Source of the DNA: Elusimicrobiota bacterium
Lineage (GTDB): Bacteria > Elusimicrobiota > UBA5214 > JBBAAG01
Assembly (NCBI GenBank): GCA_041658405.1
Contig: JBBAAG010000112.1
Span: forward strand, 1-7,772
Length of the DNA: 7,772 nt
Direction of reading: 5' to 3'
The translations under genes and the position numbers were made by a program. Of this stretch, positions 1 through 5,535 are shown one piece after another (position 1 is the stretch's first letter; the number at the start of each line of letters is the position of its first letter). The notes under the pieces were generated by a model. The model ran no database searches. It was not told the origin of the DNA and saw nothing but the letters and a program-made list of their open reading frames with translations.

Positions 1-361
1 GGTCTCCTTTCCCGTCAATTGGAATTCCCAGAGGGTTAACTACGCGGCCTAAAAGGTGTTTACCGGTGGAAACTTCCAAAACTTTACCTGTACGTTTAAC
101 TTCATCACCTTCTTTTATTAAATGATCCGCACCGAATAATATGCAACCAACGTTCTCGCGTTCAAGGTTTAGTACCATGCCAAAGACGTTATGGGGAAAT
201 TCAAGGAGTTCGCCAATAACCGCGTTGTGCAGGCCGAATATCCGCGCGATACCGTCCCCTACCTGAATAACATATCCTACTTCTTTGAGTTCAAGTTTTG
301 TTTCGTACTCCGCAATTTGTTTTTGCAGTATCCCAGTGATTTCTTCCGGTTTAATTACCAT
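1..361 (-). CDS. atpA: F1F0 ATP synthase subunit alpha, N-terminal part (cut by window edge)
   Basis: This is the non-catalytic nucleotide-binding alpha subunit of the F1 head, which alternates with beta in the cytoplasmic alpha3beta3 hexamer. Only the first 120 codons lie in the window; the full protein is usually about 500 residues. The translation begins MVIKPEEITGILQKQI, the usual amphipathic alpha N-terminus. It continues through the beta-barrel domain (VGYVIQVGDGIARIFGL, then GMVLNLERENVGCILFG) to the start of the nucleotide-binding domain (GRVVNPLGIPIDGKG). The Walker A motif would lie beyond the left edge. The ATG at 359-361 is preceded by a GAAGGA-type ribosome binding site (376-381) in the 30-bp gap after atpH. 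The order atpB-E-F-H-A is canonical. Identification is from conserved residues seen directly. Confidence 0.97.
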   Translation of the reverse strand, partial: MVIKPEEITGILQKQIAEYETKLELKEVGYVIQVGDGIARIFGLHNAVIGELLEFPHNVFGMVLNLERENVGCILFGADHLIKEGDEVKRTGKVLEVSTGKHLLGRVVNPLGIPIDGKGD

Positions 362-391
362 AACAATTCATTCCGTCCTTCTTTATGTCCG

Positions 392-934
392 TTAACGCTG
401 TTTGACAAGTACACGGTGTAACGCAGATAATTGCGTTGCCAGAGTGTTGTCAATAACATTGTCGTCATATTTTATTATCAATCCCGCAATTAGGGTTGGG
501 TTAAGGTTAATTTTCATTAATACCTTTTTATTAAAATATTTCTCAAGTGCCAGAGTTAATTGTTGAACTTCCGCTTGGCTTAGCTCCGCTGCGGTGTCAA
601 TCTCAACATGCTTAATGTCCTGGCGGTCATATATATACTCAATTATTTTATCAAGCATCAACGGTAACAGGTTAATACGTTTTTTTGTTATCAGTAAATG
701 CAAGAAACTTAGGATGCGTTTATCAATAGCCGGTGAGAGTACCGCGAACAAGAGAGCTTTTTTTTCGGTGATACTTATCGCCGGATGGTTTAACGCGGTG
801 TTAAGTTCATCCGAGGATGACCATAACGCCTTTATTTCCGCGCATTCATTCATCGTGGAAATAAGTTCTGCCGGGGTTTTTATGGTATTAACAAACCCAT
901 GGGCGTAGCGTTGAGATAAAATTGTTTCTTCCAT
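392..934 (-). CDS. atpH: F1F0 ATP synthase subunit delta
   Basis: This 180-aa protein has the usual length of bacterial delta (OSCP homologue), the peripheral-stalk protein that joins the b subunits to the top of the alpha3beta3 head. The N-terminus (SQRYAHGFVNTI) fits the family's first helix with its conserved Tyr-Ala. The C-terminal part (IAGLIIKYDDNVIDNTLATQL) fits the conserved delta signature 'GliikigdkviDgSv..qL'. It starts 6 bp after the atpF stop with only a short AGG upstream, so translation is probably coupled to atpF. It is followed 30 bp later by atpA. Nothing is missing or broken; sequence divergence in the middle is normal for this fast-evolving subunit. Confidence 0.95.
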   Translation of the reverse strand: MEETILSQRYAHGFVNTIKTPAELISTMNECAEIKALWSSSDELNTALNHPAISITEKKALLFAVLSPAIDKRILSFLHLLITKKRINLLPLMLDKIIEYIYDRQDIKHVEIDTAAELSQAEVQQLTLALEKYFNKKVLMKINLNPTLIAGLIIKYDDNVIDNTLATQLSALHRVLVKQR

Positions 935-940
935 AACCTG

Positions 941-1441
941 CTAATTCGTATTCTCCGTGTTTTTCCCTACTTTTGAAAGAAAGTCAGCAAAAAATTTTTG
1001 TTGTATCTTAGGGTCAACTGTTTGTTTCAACAGCTTTTCCGCTATCATCAGGGATACCTTTGCAGCGTCTTCACGTACTTCAATGATCATCTGGTTGCGT
1101 TCCTGTTGTAATTGAGTACGGGTTTTTTCTACCAGCATTTTTGCGTCAGCCTGTGCGGATGCCAGGATGCTGTCTTTGAGTTTAGTACCTTCAATTTCAG
1201 CGTTTGCTACAGCTGTACTCACAGTGGTTTGTATCTCCTGGATTTTCTTTGCGTACTCGCGGTTGAGCTCATCATTTTTTTGGTGTAACGCAGCGGCGTC
1301 ATCAATAGTTTTTTTGATACGCTCTTCGCGGTCACGCATCATCTGCGTGATCGGCCCCCAGGCTAATTTCCAGAGGATACCCATGCCGATAAGGAATGTT
1401 ACAATATGTGTTAGTAACAATAAGCCATTAATTTCTATCAT
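941..1441 (-). CDS. atpF: F1F0 ATP synthase subunit b
   Basis: This is the membrane-anchored peripheral-stalk subunit, 166 aa, a normal length. One N-terminal membrane segment (about residues 5-25, LLLLTHIVTFLIGMGILWKL) is followed by the family-typical step into the cytoplasm (WGPITQMMRDREERI). After that comes a long, charged, Ala/Glu/Lys/Gln-rich helix (about 35-145) expected to form the dimeric right-handed coiled coil. The C-terminal part (about 146-166) would contact delta. Only one b-type gene is present between atpE and atpH, so a b2 homodimer is expected rather than the b/b' pair of phototrophs. It lies 8 bp after the atpE stop and 6 bp before atpH, a tight operon arrangement. Confidence 0.96.
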   Translation of the reverse strand: MIEINGLLLLTHIVTFLIGMGILWKLAWGPITQMMRDREERIKKTIDDAAALHQKNDELNREYAKKIQEIQTTVSTAVANAEIEGTKLKDSILASAQADAKMLVEKTRTQLQQERNQMIIEVREDAAKVSLMIAEKLLKQTVDPKIQQKFFADFLSKVGKNTENTN

Positions 1442-1449
1442 AAATTTAA

Positions 1450-1827
1450 TTACATGAACAATTTTGCGAACGGGTTCGCGAATAATAATATGATAGCGAT
1501 AAATAAACAGTAAAGTACCAGGGATTCAATAAAGGCTAACCCGATCATCATCGCAAGCTGAATCTGGTTTTGCGCTTCCGGCTGGCGTGCAATGCCTTCC
1601 ACCGCGCGTGCAGTTGCCATACCCTGCCCGATACCGCATACCGCCGCTGCGATTGCTAAACCAAACGCTGCAGCGATAACTGTTGCCGCAAAGTATGGTA
1701 CTACCGCCGGGTTGATTTTTGATACTGTTTCCGCTGCTGGTACTGCTTCACCTGCTGCCTGTGTTGCATAAGCAACTGCTGTTGATGCCAACATCCCGAG
1801 TACTGATAACACGACTGGCTTTTTCAT
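1450..1827 (-). CDS. atpE: F1F0 ATP synthase subunit c, with Na+-type binding residues
   Basis: This is the rotor-ring proteolipid. I chose the ATG at 1825-1827 (MKKPVVLS...) because AAAGGA at 1834-1839 sits 6 nt upstream; the upstream in-frame ATGs would place this Shine-Dalgarno inside the coding sequence. The product is 125 aa, longer than the usual 70-90, because of an N-terminal extension (about 1-38) that resembles a signal peptide (KK, hydrophobic stretch, AYA/ATQA). Helix 1 spans about 44-70 and contains GIGQGMA. The polar loop has the ARQPEA motif (80-85). Helix 2 spans about 92-118 and carries the ion-binding Glu101. Gln68, Glu101, Ser102 and Tyr106 align with Gln32, Glu65, Ser66 and Tyr70 of the Ilyobacter tartaricus Na+ c-ring, which points to Na+ coupling (inference from residues). 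Confidence 0.96.
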   Translation of the reverse strand: MKKPVVLSVLGMLASTAVAYATQAAGEAVPAAETVSKINPAVVPYFAATVIAAAFGLAIAAAVCGIGQGMATARAVEGIARQPEAQNQIQLAMMIGLAFIESLVLYCLFIAIILLFANPFAKLFM

Positions 1828-1833
1828 ACTGAA

Positions 1834-1839
1834 TCCTTT
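1834..1839 (-). promoter_or_regulatory. Ribosome binding site of atpE
   Basis: AAAGGA on the minus strand, 6 nt before the ATG at 1827. It decides the atpE start: the longer reading frame opening at 1860 would add 11 residues (MGLGLMEKGFS) that overlap this site and do not look like a signal peptide or c-subunit N-terminus. A strong site here fits the high copy number of subunit c per complex. Confidence 0.75.
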
Positions 1840-1867
1840 CTCCATTAGACCTAAACCCAAAAATTAC

Positions 1868-2602
1868 TTAGTGTTCCTCCGCCGCGGTTGCGCCGGCGAT
1901 ATATACTATCGTTAATACCAAAAAAATGAATGCTTGTATCACCCCAACCATTATACCCAGTAAAACTATTAACGGGCGTAATAGTAGCGGTACTATTGCC
2001 AATGCTTTTGTAAACAGCGTGGGGTCGTTCAGGAATATTGTCATCAGTAACGCAAGGAAGCCAAGTAATGCTTCTTTTGCGAAGATGTTGCAATACAAAC
2101 GTATCGCCAGTGAAAACGGGCGTGCGATATGGCTTATAATTTCTATGACGAACATCAATGCATTGACCGGTACGAGATACCACGGTAATTTCGGGCCCAT
2201 AAAGTGTTTGAGGTAACCCAGGATGCCGTGTTTACGGATACCTACGTAGTTGTAATAAATAAAAACAGTTAATGCTAAAGTTATGGTTACATGGAGGTCA
2301 GAAGTCGGAGACGTGAACCCCGGGATCAGGCCTATTAAATTACTGATTAGGATAAAAATAAATATACCGGCAAACAAAGGGTAATACTTCCGCGCTTCCT
2401 GTCCAAGAGTTGTGTTTGCCAGGTCGTATACAAAGTTTAGTATCAATTCTATAACATTTTGCAGGGTACCGGGGACGGGTTTAAATTTATACCGTGCTAT
2501 AAGTGAAGTAACAAGAATTATCAGCCAAACAATCCAGGTCATCGCCAGTGTCAGAGGTATAGGGAGAAACTTATAATGTATGGGTTCGGGTACTATCGAC
2601 AT
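1868..2602 (-). CDS. atpB: F1F0 ATP synthase subunit a
   Basis: This 244-aa polytopic membrane subunit forms the two ion half-channels against the c-ring. Several hydrophobic segments are visible (about 18-36, 76-96, 104-120, 144-160, 178-192, 200-235). The family signature is clear: SNLIGLIPG (87-95), then RPFSLAIRLYCNIFAKE (161-177). Arg168 aligns with the essential Arg210 of E. coli subunit a, and Asn172 and Glu177 are also conserved. The C-terminus (VLTIVYIAGATAAEEH) is typical. The ATG follows an AAGAAA stretch, a weak ribosome binding site. The gene heads the structural part of the operon, 40 bp before atpE, and has its own near-consensus promoter upstream (2678-2707). Length and motifs are complete. 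Confidence 0.97.
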   Translation of the reverse strand: MSIVPEPIHYKFLPIPLTLAMTWIVWLIILVTSLIARYKFKPVPGTLQNVIELILNFVYDLANTTLGQEARKYYPLFAGIFIFILISNLIGLIPGFTSPTSDLHVTITLALTVFIYYNYVGIRKHGILGYLKHFMGPKLPWYLVPVNALMFVIEIISHIARPFSLAIRLYCNIFAKEALLGFLALLMTIFLNDPTLFTKALAIVPLLLRPLIVLLGIMVGVIQAFIFLVLTIVYIAGATAAEEH

Positions 2603-2639
2603 TTTCTTGTTTTACTCAATACTTTCTACAACATTTACA

Positions 2640-2652
2640 ACAGGGCACCTGT
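2640..2652 (-). other. Small inverted repeat in the atpB leader
   Basis: A perfect 5-bp stem (ACAGG/CCTGT) with a 3-nt loop lies about 40 nt before the atpB start, inside the predicted 5' leader. It is short, so it could be a small RNA hairpin, an operator half-site or chance. Confidence 0.3.
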
Positions 2653-2677
2653 GAACAATAAACTGAATAATTAGTTC

Positions 2678-2707
2678 ATTATATACTAAAACCTCTTGCT
2701 TTGTCAA
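2678..2707 (-). promoter_or_regulatory. Predicted housekeeping-sigma promoter for atpBEFHA
   Basis: On the minus strand, TTGACA (2702-2707) and TATAAT (2678-2683) are both exact consensus hexamers, separated by 18 bp. The start of transcription would fall near 2671, giving a leader of about 70 nt before atpB. It lies in the only sizeable gap (135 bp, 2603-2737) of the minus-strand cluster, between atpI and atpB. This indicates that the structural genes can be transcribed independently of the rnh-atpZ-atpI segment. Confidence 0.75.
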
Positions 2708-2737
2708 AATAAAGTGGTAGTTTTCTATGGTTTACAC

Positions 2738-3103
2738 TCACTGTTTCTTTGTGGATTGCAAGTATAGAGTTATTATATAAACAATTACCGGTAAAGACAG
2801 TCCTATCCCCAGAATAAGCGGAGGAAGTTTTAGTGTTGCAAGTGATACAAATAATAGTAGTATTACAACCGGAAATCGCAGGAATAGGGTTAACATTAGG
2901 TGTAACACATAATTTTTGTTTTGTTTAGAAGCCATAGCGCTGAACTGTTGGGTTAATAAGTATATACTGAAACAACTTATTATAATACCCGCAACTAATG
3001 CTGCTCCTGAACGAAAATTTATCAAGAATGAGATAATCGTAAATCCTGTGGCAGCGGTTACTGCATTAATTATTAGTGTTTTTATAAGTATTGTTTTTAA
3101 CAT
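2738..3103 (-). CDS. atpI: AtpI-like ATP synthase accessory membrane protein
   Basis: This is a 121-aa, very hydrophobic protein with four likely membrane helices (about 8-27, 34-53, 66-88, 91-113) and a short charged loop in the middle (QFSAMASKQNKNY). Size, topology and position immediately before atpB match the AtpI (ATP synthase subunit I) family. AtpI is reported to help c-ring assembly and, with AtpZ, to have a Mg2+/Ca2+ transport role in Bacillus. No catalytic motif is expected. The start used is the only good Met. It overlaps the end of atpZ by 38 nt, longer than a simple coupling overlap, so a shorter alternative start (GTG/TTG) cannot be excluded. The family is assigned from position and topology, since AtpI sequences are poorly conserved. 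Confidence 0.8.
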   Translation of the reverse strand: MLKTILIKTLIINAVTAATGFTIISFLINFRSGAALVAGIIISCFSIYLLTQQFSAMASKQNKNYVLHLMLTLFLRFPVVILLLFVSLATLKLPPLILGIGLSLPVIVYIITLYLQSTKKQ

Positions 3104-3347
3104 TATTTTGTTTCTTAACCATAAACTTAATTATTTGCCAGAACCCGGCGGCTATACCCAGGAAAAAGAAGAGTATCATCAGCCATGGCGGTGTATTAAA
3201 CAATTTATCCAGCCAGTAACCTATCCCGAACCCAACTGCTATAGAAACCGCGAGGTTTGTCCCAAGGAGTGATGCTTGCCAAAGATTTTTGTCCTGGAAC
3301 CGGTTTAAACTGATCTTTGGTACTACTTTTTTATTATTTTCTTCCAT
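3066..3347 (-). CDS. atpZ: AtpZ/AtpQ-like small membrane protein of the ATP synthase operon
   Basis: This 93-aa protein has a charged N-terminus, two membrane helices (about 27-48 and 54-76) and a Lys/Asn-rich cytoplasmic tail. Between the helices is the pattern of the F0F1-ATPase gene 1/AtpZ family: Gly-rich first helix (AVGFGIGYWLDKLF) with conserved Trp-Leu-Asp, then PPWLMILFFFLGIAAGFW with a Gly-rich second helix. The family is linked to AtpI and to c-ring assembly or divalent cation transport. Its ATG (3345-3347) lies inside the last codons of the upstream RNase H gene (14-nt overlap), and its 3' end overlaps atpI by 38 nt. This suggests translational coupling across the three genes. Confidence 0.85.
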   Translation of the reverse strand: MEENNKKVVPKISLNRFQDKNLWQASLLGTNLAVSIAVGFGIGYWLDKLFNTPPWLMILFFFLGIAAGFWQIIKFMVKKQNNVKNNTYKNTNN

Positions 3348-3903
3348 AGTCCGCCGGGATTTCGCCGTATTTCTGGGTGTTCCATTTTAGTATTTTTATG
3401 TTTGAACCCAATAACATGCCGTATATTTTAAGGATCATATCCTGGATAGTATCACGTTCATGGGTGTCACGGGAAACACGTTTTTTGTATATCCACGCTA
3501 ATGCCGTGCGGGAGTCAGAATATATGTCGGTATACTTATGTTTCTTTGCGTATTTTATGGCTAAACCAATTGCTGTAAGTTCGTAGTAGTTGTTAGTATG
3601 GCGTGTATCAGAATTCCATTCATCTAAAGTATTGCCTTGTAGGTCGCATACGCGGCACCCGCCGAGCCCGGGATTACCGGAAGTCCATGCGTCACAGCAT
3701 AAAACGTGTGGAGAATGTGTGGCTTGATGTTTGTGCTCAAACCTTTCTTTCACGGGTTGTGGTTTACGTGCATATACCTTTATCCCGGAAGAGTTAAGTT
3801 TTTGTACCCTATAATAAACATTTGCCCATGGAGCGGTAAGGGTTTCTATTATCTTACCGGTATGGGTATTAACGATTTCGTATGTTTTACTTTTTGTATT
3901 CAT
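3334..3903 (-). CDS. Ribonuclease HI-family protein with extra N-terminal region
   Basis: This 189-aa protein is predicted to cleave the RNA strand of RNA-DNA hybrids. The RNase H fold occupies about 66-189. The four acidic catalytic positions are visible: Asp71 in CCDAWTSGNPG, Glu108 in NNYYELTAIGLAI, Asp130 in IYSDSRTALAW and Asp185 in GEIPADYGRK. The last motif, WNTQKYGEIPADYGRK, lacks the usual His loop of E. coli RNase HI and resembles a bacterial subclass ending 'WGEIPADFGRK' that I recall from Bacteroidota. Residues 1-65 form a separate N-terminal part (KTYEIVNTHTGKII..., then a His-rich linker) that I do not recognise; it is not an obvious caulimovirus-type hybrid-binding domain. The gene is the first of the minus-strand cluster and overlaps atpZ by 14 nt. 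Confidence 0.88.
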   Translation of the reverse strand: MNTKSKTYEIVNTHTGKIIETLTAPWANVYYRVQKLNSSGIKVYARKPQPVKERFEHKHQATHSPHVLCCDAWTSGNPGLGGCRVCDLQGNTLDEWNSDTRHTNNYYELTAIGLAIKYAKKHKYTDIYSDSRTALAWIYKKRVSRDTHERDTIQDMILKIYGMLLGSNIKILKWNTQKYGEIPADYGRK

Positions 3904-3946
3904 TAATTATAATCCACGATAACTATTTTACTTAATTAAGGTTCTT

Positions 3947-3975
3947 ATGATATACGTTATGACAAAAAATAGCAA
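3947..3975 (-). promoter_or_regulatory. Predicted promoter for rnh-atpZ-atpI
   Basis: On the minus strand, TTGCTA (3970-3975, 4 of 6 consensus) and TATCAT (3947-3952, 5 of 6) are spaced by exactly 17 bp. Transcription would begin near 3940, about 37 nt before the RNase H start. The predicted start overlaps a perfect 10-bp palindrome, CTTAATTAAG (3931-3940), which may be chance in AT-rich DNA. Confidence 0.5.
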
Positions 3976-4020
3976 TGAATAAGCACTTGAAAAAATGGGG
4001 AAAGTTGGCTATTAATTTTG

Positions 4021-4049
4021 TTGATATAGTTATAACATTATTGTATGGT
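4021..4049 (+). promoter_or_regulatory. Candidate promoter for the secreted protein and esterase genes
   Basis: TTGATA (4021-4026, 5 of 6) and TATGGT (4044-4049, 4 of 6) are spaced by 17 bp. Competing -10-like hexamers TATAGT (4025-4030) and TATAAC (4031-4036) lack a good -35, and TTGAAA (3987-3992) with TATTAA (4010-4015) is a second 17-bp-spaced option. The region certainly must hold a plus-strand promoter because the two flanking genes are divergent, but which hexamers act is uncertain. Confidence 0.35.
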
Positions 4050-4062
4050 AATAACATAATGT
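4035..4062. repeat. Imperfect inverted repeat before the secreted-protein gene
   Basis: The arms ACATTAT (4035-4041) and ATAATGT (4056-4062) are perfect inverse complements with a 14-nt spacer. Inside them, TTATT/AATAA (4038-4042/4050-4054) forms a second, partly overlapping dyad. It overlaps the candidate -10 and ends just before the ribosome binding site, the position of a repressor operator or a leader hairpin. AT-rich dyads arise by chance, so this is tentative. Confidence 0.35.
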
Positions 4063-4083
4063 ATGGAAAGGAATATAATTATT

Positions 4084-4647
4084 ATGAAGAAAACAATGTT
4101 TAAACTGCTGATGTTGGCAGTATTTACGGCGGTTACTTGCGCTGTGATGGTCAATGCAGAAGTACCGAAGATGGGTAATCATTGTGGTGAACTTAAAGGG
4201 CTTGAAGTGTCAGTTGTGTACAAAGATCCGTTTTTTTATACTGAAGAAGGGTATGCGGGGTATTATATAGGATTACCTATGACTTTTGAGGTTAAGTTAG
4301 TTAATAAATCTAACCGCACATACAACAACCTGGACATTACAGCGATACAGGAGTATTACGAGAGTGGGTCATGCCAGAGGTGGTGGTATCCGTTTCCTCT
4401 ATATGTTACTTACAATAAAGGTGATGCTATGCCGGGAGATTCTACAATGGTATGGTCAAACATTACGTTGCGCGGGAATGAAACCATAACACTTACTGGT
4501 GTTCATACGGCAACCATGGAAACCTGTGACGGGCTTGACCAAACACATGTTATCATCAAACATATGAATAACGGGAAGCCGGATGCTGCGATGTTTTATT
4601 ATAACCCTGAGTGTGGAGTATATTGTCCTCCGCCGCCTGAAAAATAG
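4084..4647 (+). CDS. Secreted protein of unknown function with a beta-sandwich look
   Basis: I do not recognise this 187-aa protein. The ATG at 4084 is preferred to the in-frame ATG at 4063 because GGAAAGG (4065-4071) is the ribosome binding site for 4084, and it gives a clean signal peptide (MKKTMFKLLMLAVFTAVTCAVMVNA, cleavage near residue 25). The mature part has five cysteines (NHC, SGSC, METC, PEC, VYC), enough for disulfides outside the cytoplasm. The middle (GLPMTFEVKLVNKSNRTYNNLDITAIQEYY, later MPGDSTMVWSNITLRGNETITLTGVH) reads like the alternating strands of CARDB/DUF11-type Ig-like domains that describe 'properties of terms and bonds'. The tail is CGVYCPPPPEK. No lipobox is convincing. 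An esterase gene begins 6 bp downstream, so the two are probably cotranscribed. Confidence 0.8.
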   Translation: MKKTMFKLLMLAVFTAVTCAVMVNAEVPKMGNHCGELKGLEVSVVYKDPFFYTEEGYAGYYIGLPMTFEVKLVNKSNRTYNNLDITAIQEYYESGSCQRWWYPFPLYVTYNKGDAMPGDSTMVWSNITLRGNETITLTGVHTATMETCDGLDQTHVIIKHMNNGKPDAAMFYYNPECGVYCPPPPEK

Positions 4648-4653
4648 GTTTTA

Positions 4654-5397
4654 ATGATAAAAGAAGAAAAATATTTTTCTCCTGCGCTTAACCGCGGAAT
4701 GGTGTACGATATATACATCCCCGATAATATTGTCCCTAAAAAAGAACGTCCCTGGGTATTGTTGTTGCACGGGCTGGGGCGTAATAGTAAAAGTTTGACC
4801 ACCCATCCTGTTGCACGGGGAATTATTGAACAACAAAAGTATGCTATTGTTTTCCCTAACGCAGAGAACGGGTGGTATATTGACAGCGCAGTGAAGTCCG
4901 GGTCAAACTACCTGTCTTTAATCAACGATGTGTATAACGAAGTTACTAAAAAATACGGATTATCGACAAAACCGGAACGTACTGCGATTACCGGATGGAG
5001 TATGGGTGGGTATGGGTGTACACGTTGCGCGGAGAGATGGAATGAACGGTTCAGTGTTGTTGCACCGATAATAGGCGTGCTCGACTATCCGGTTAGTAAG
5101 TATGAAGGGAAATCTGACCTCAAACTACCGTTTGATATTATTGGCCGTGATGAAAGCAAGTGGGTGGAACTTAACCCCGTAACACATGCGGAACGGTTGA
5201 GAGGGAAAAAGGTTTTTATTATAACCGGGGATACTGCGTACGATTTGTTGATGAACAAAACGTTCTGCGCAAAACTTGACGAACTGGGGATTGCGTATAT
5301 GTTTACAACCGTACCGGGGAACCATTCGTTAGAAACCGTTGTCACGTGCCTCCCGGGAGTGTTTGGGTTTATAGAAAACTCTATTTTATTATGGTGA
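4654..5397 (+). CDS. Alpha/beta hydrolase, esterase family
   Basis: This 247-aa protein is predicted to be a serine esterase or related acyl hydrolase; substrate unknown. The fold markers are in order: strand plus oxyanion-hole motif WVLLLHGLGRN (34-43), nucleophile elbow GWSMGGYG (114-121) with Ser116, an acid in TGDTAYD (Asp193 or Asp197), and His224 in PGNHSLE. GxSMGGxG with a late 'NHS' histidine resembles the esterase D/antigen-85/feruloyl esterase group (putative esterase family). No signal peptide is visible, so it should be cytoplasmic, unlike the neighbour upstream. It begins 6 bp after that gene with a poor ribosome binding site, so coupling is likely. It is followed by a 138-bp gap. 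Arg codons are mostly CGN (9 of 11), like the chromosomal genes to the left and unlike the next gene. Confidence 0.87.
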   Translation: MIKEEKYFSPALNRGMVYDIYIPDNIVPKKERPWVLLLHGLGRNSKSLTTHPVARGIIEQQKYAIVFPNAENGWYIDSAVKSGSNYLSLINDVYNEVTKKYGLSTKPERTAITGWSMGGYGCTRCAERWNERFSVVAPIIGVLDYPVSKYEGKSDLKLPFDIIGRDESKWVELNPVTHAERLRGKKVFIITGDTAYDLLMNKTFCAKLDELGIAYMFTTVPGNHSLETVVTCLPGVFGFIENSILLW

Positions 5398-5470
5398 TAT
5401 TATAAGATAGATGCAAGAGAGATAAATGACGGTGTTTACTAAAAATCATTATTTCTGTTGTCGAAAAAAT

Positions 5471-5479
5471 TGGTATACT
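5471..5479 (+). promoter_or_regulatory. Candidate extended -10 promoter for the BNR gene
   Basis: TGGTATACT (TGn plus TATACT, 5 of 6) has the form of an extended -10 element, which can work without a -35; no good -35 is seen at 16-18 bp. Transcription would begin near 5486 and the leader would consist of the gene-remnant sequence. Confidence 0.3.
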
Positions 5480-5483
5480 TGAT

Positions 5484-5534
5484 AGCAACAAAAACGTTGT
5501 TGTGGTAAGAGATAAAATTGCAGTAATTAACTGA
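5484..5534 (+). repeat. 51-bp direct repeat, upstream copy
   Basis: It is the same sequence as 7330-7380 except at five positions: three change an amino acid codon, one is silent, and one swaps TGA for TAA. The two copies bracket the BNR gene with a period of 1846 bp. The upstream copy ends one base before the BNR start codon. Confidence 0.9.
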
Positions 5535-5535
5535 T

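Larger units (their letters stand above)
5430..5534 (+). pseudogene. Remnant of the 3' end of a BNR/sorting-tail gene paralogue
   Basis: A stop-free frame of 34 codons without a start ends in TGA (5532-5534). Its last 16 residues, SNKNVVVVRDKIAVIN, match the last 16 of the following gene, SNKNIFVVRDKIAVIK. At DNA level 5484-5534 and 7330-7380 agree at 46 of 51 positions. The part before 5484 (VEKIGIL) shows at most a hint of the 'SGIYLYVL' strand of the tail domain. The rest of the domain (YPNP, WDG motifs) is missing. The best reading is a leftover 3' end of a deleted or displaced paralogue; it is not a functional gene. Confidence 0.7.

Noticed and set aside
594..908. Plus-strand open frame of 104 codons opposite atpH
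   Set aside because: It is antisense to a clear delta-subunit gene, with no ribosome binding site or recognisable product.
1851..2183. Open frame of 110 codons on the minus strand within atpB
   Set aside because: It is a different frame of the same strand as atpB, which is unmistakable by motif; its translation shows no family signature.
4063..4083. Longer start (MERNIII...) for the secreted protein
   Set aside because: These bases contain the Shine-Dalgarno GGAAAGG for the ATG at 4084, and the added residues spoil the signal-peptide form.
5426..5482. Tiny plus-strand frame of 18 codons (MTVFTKNHYF...) after the esterase
   Set aside because: Too short, no ribosome binding site, and it lies next to a gene remnant; nothing supports it being translated.
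5398..5483. Rho-independent terminator after the esterase
   Set aside because: I found no GC-rich stem followed by a T run; the sequence is AT-rich without a convincing hairpin.
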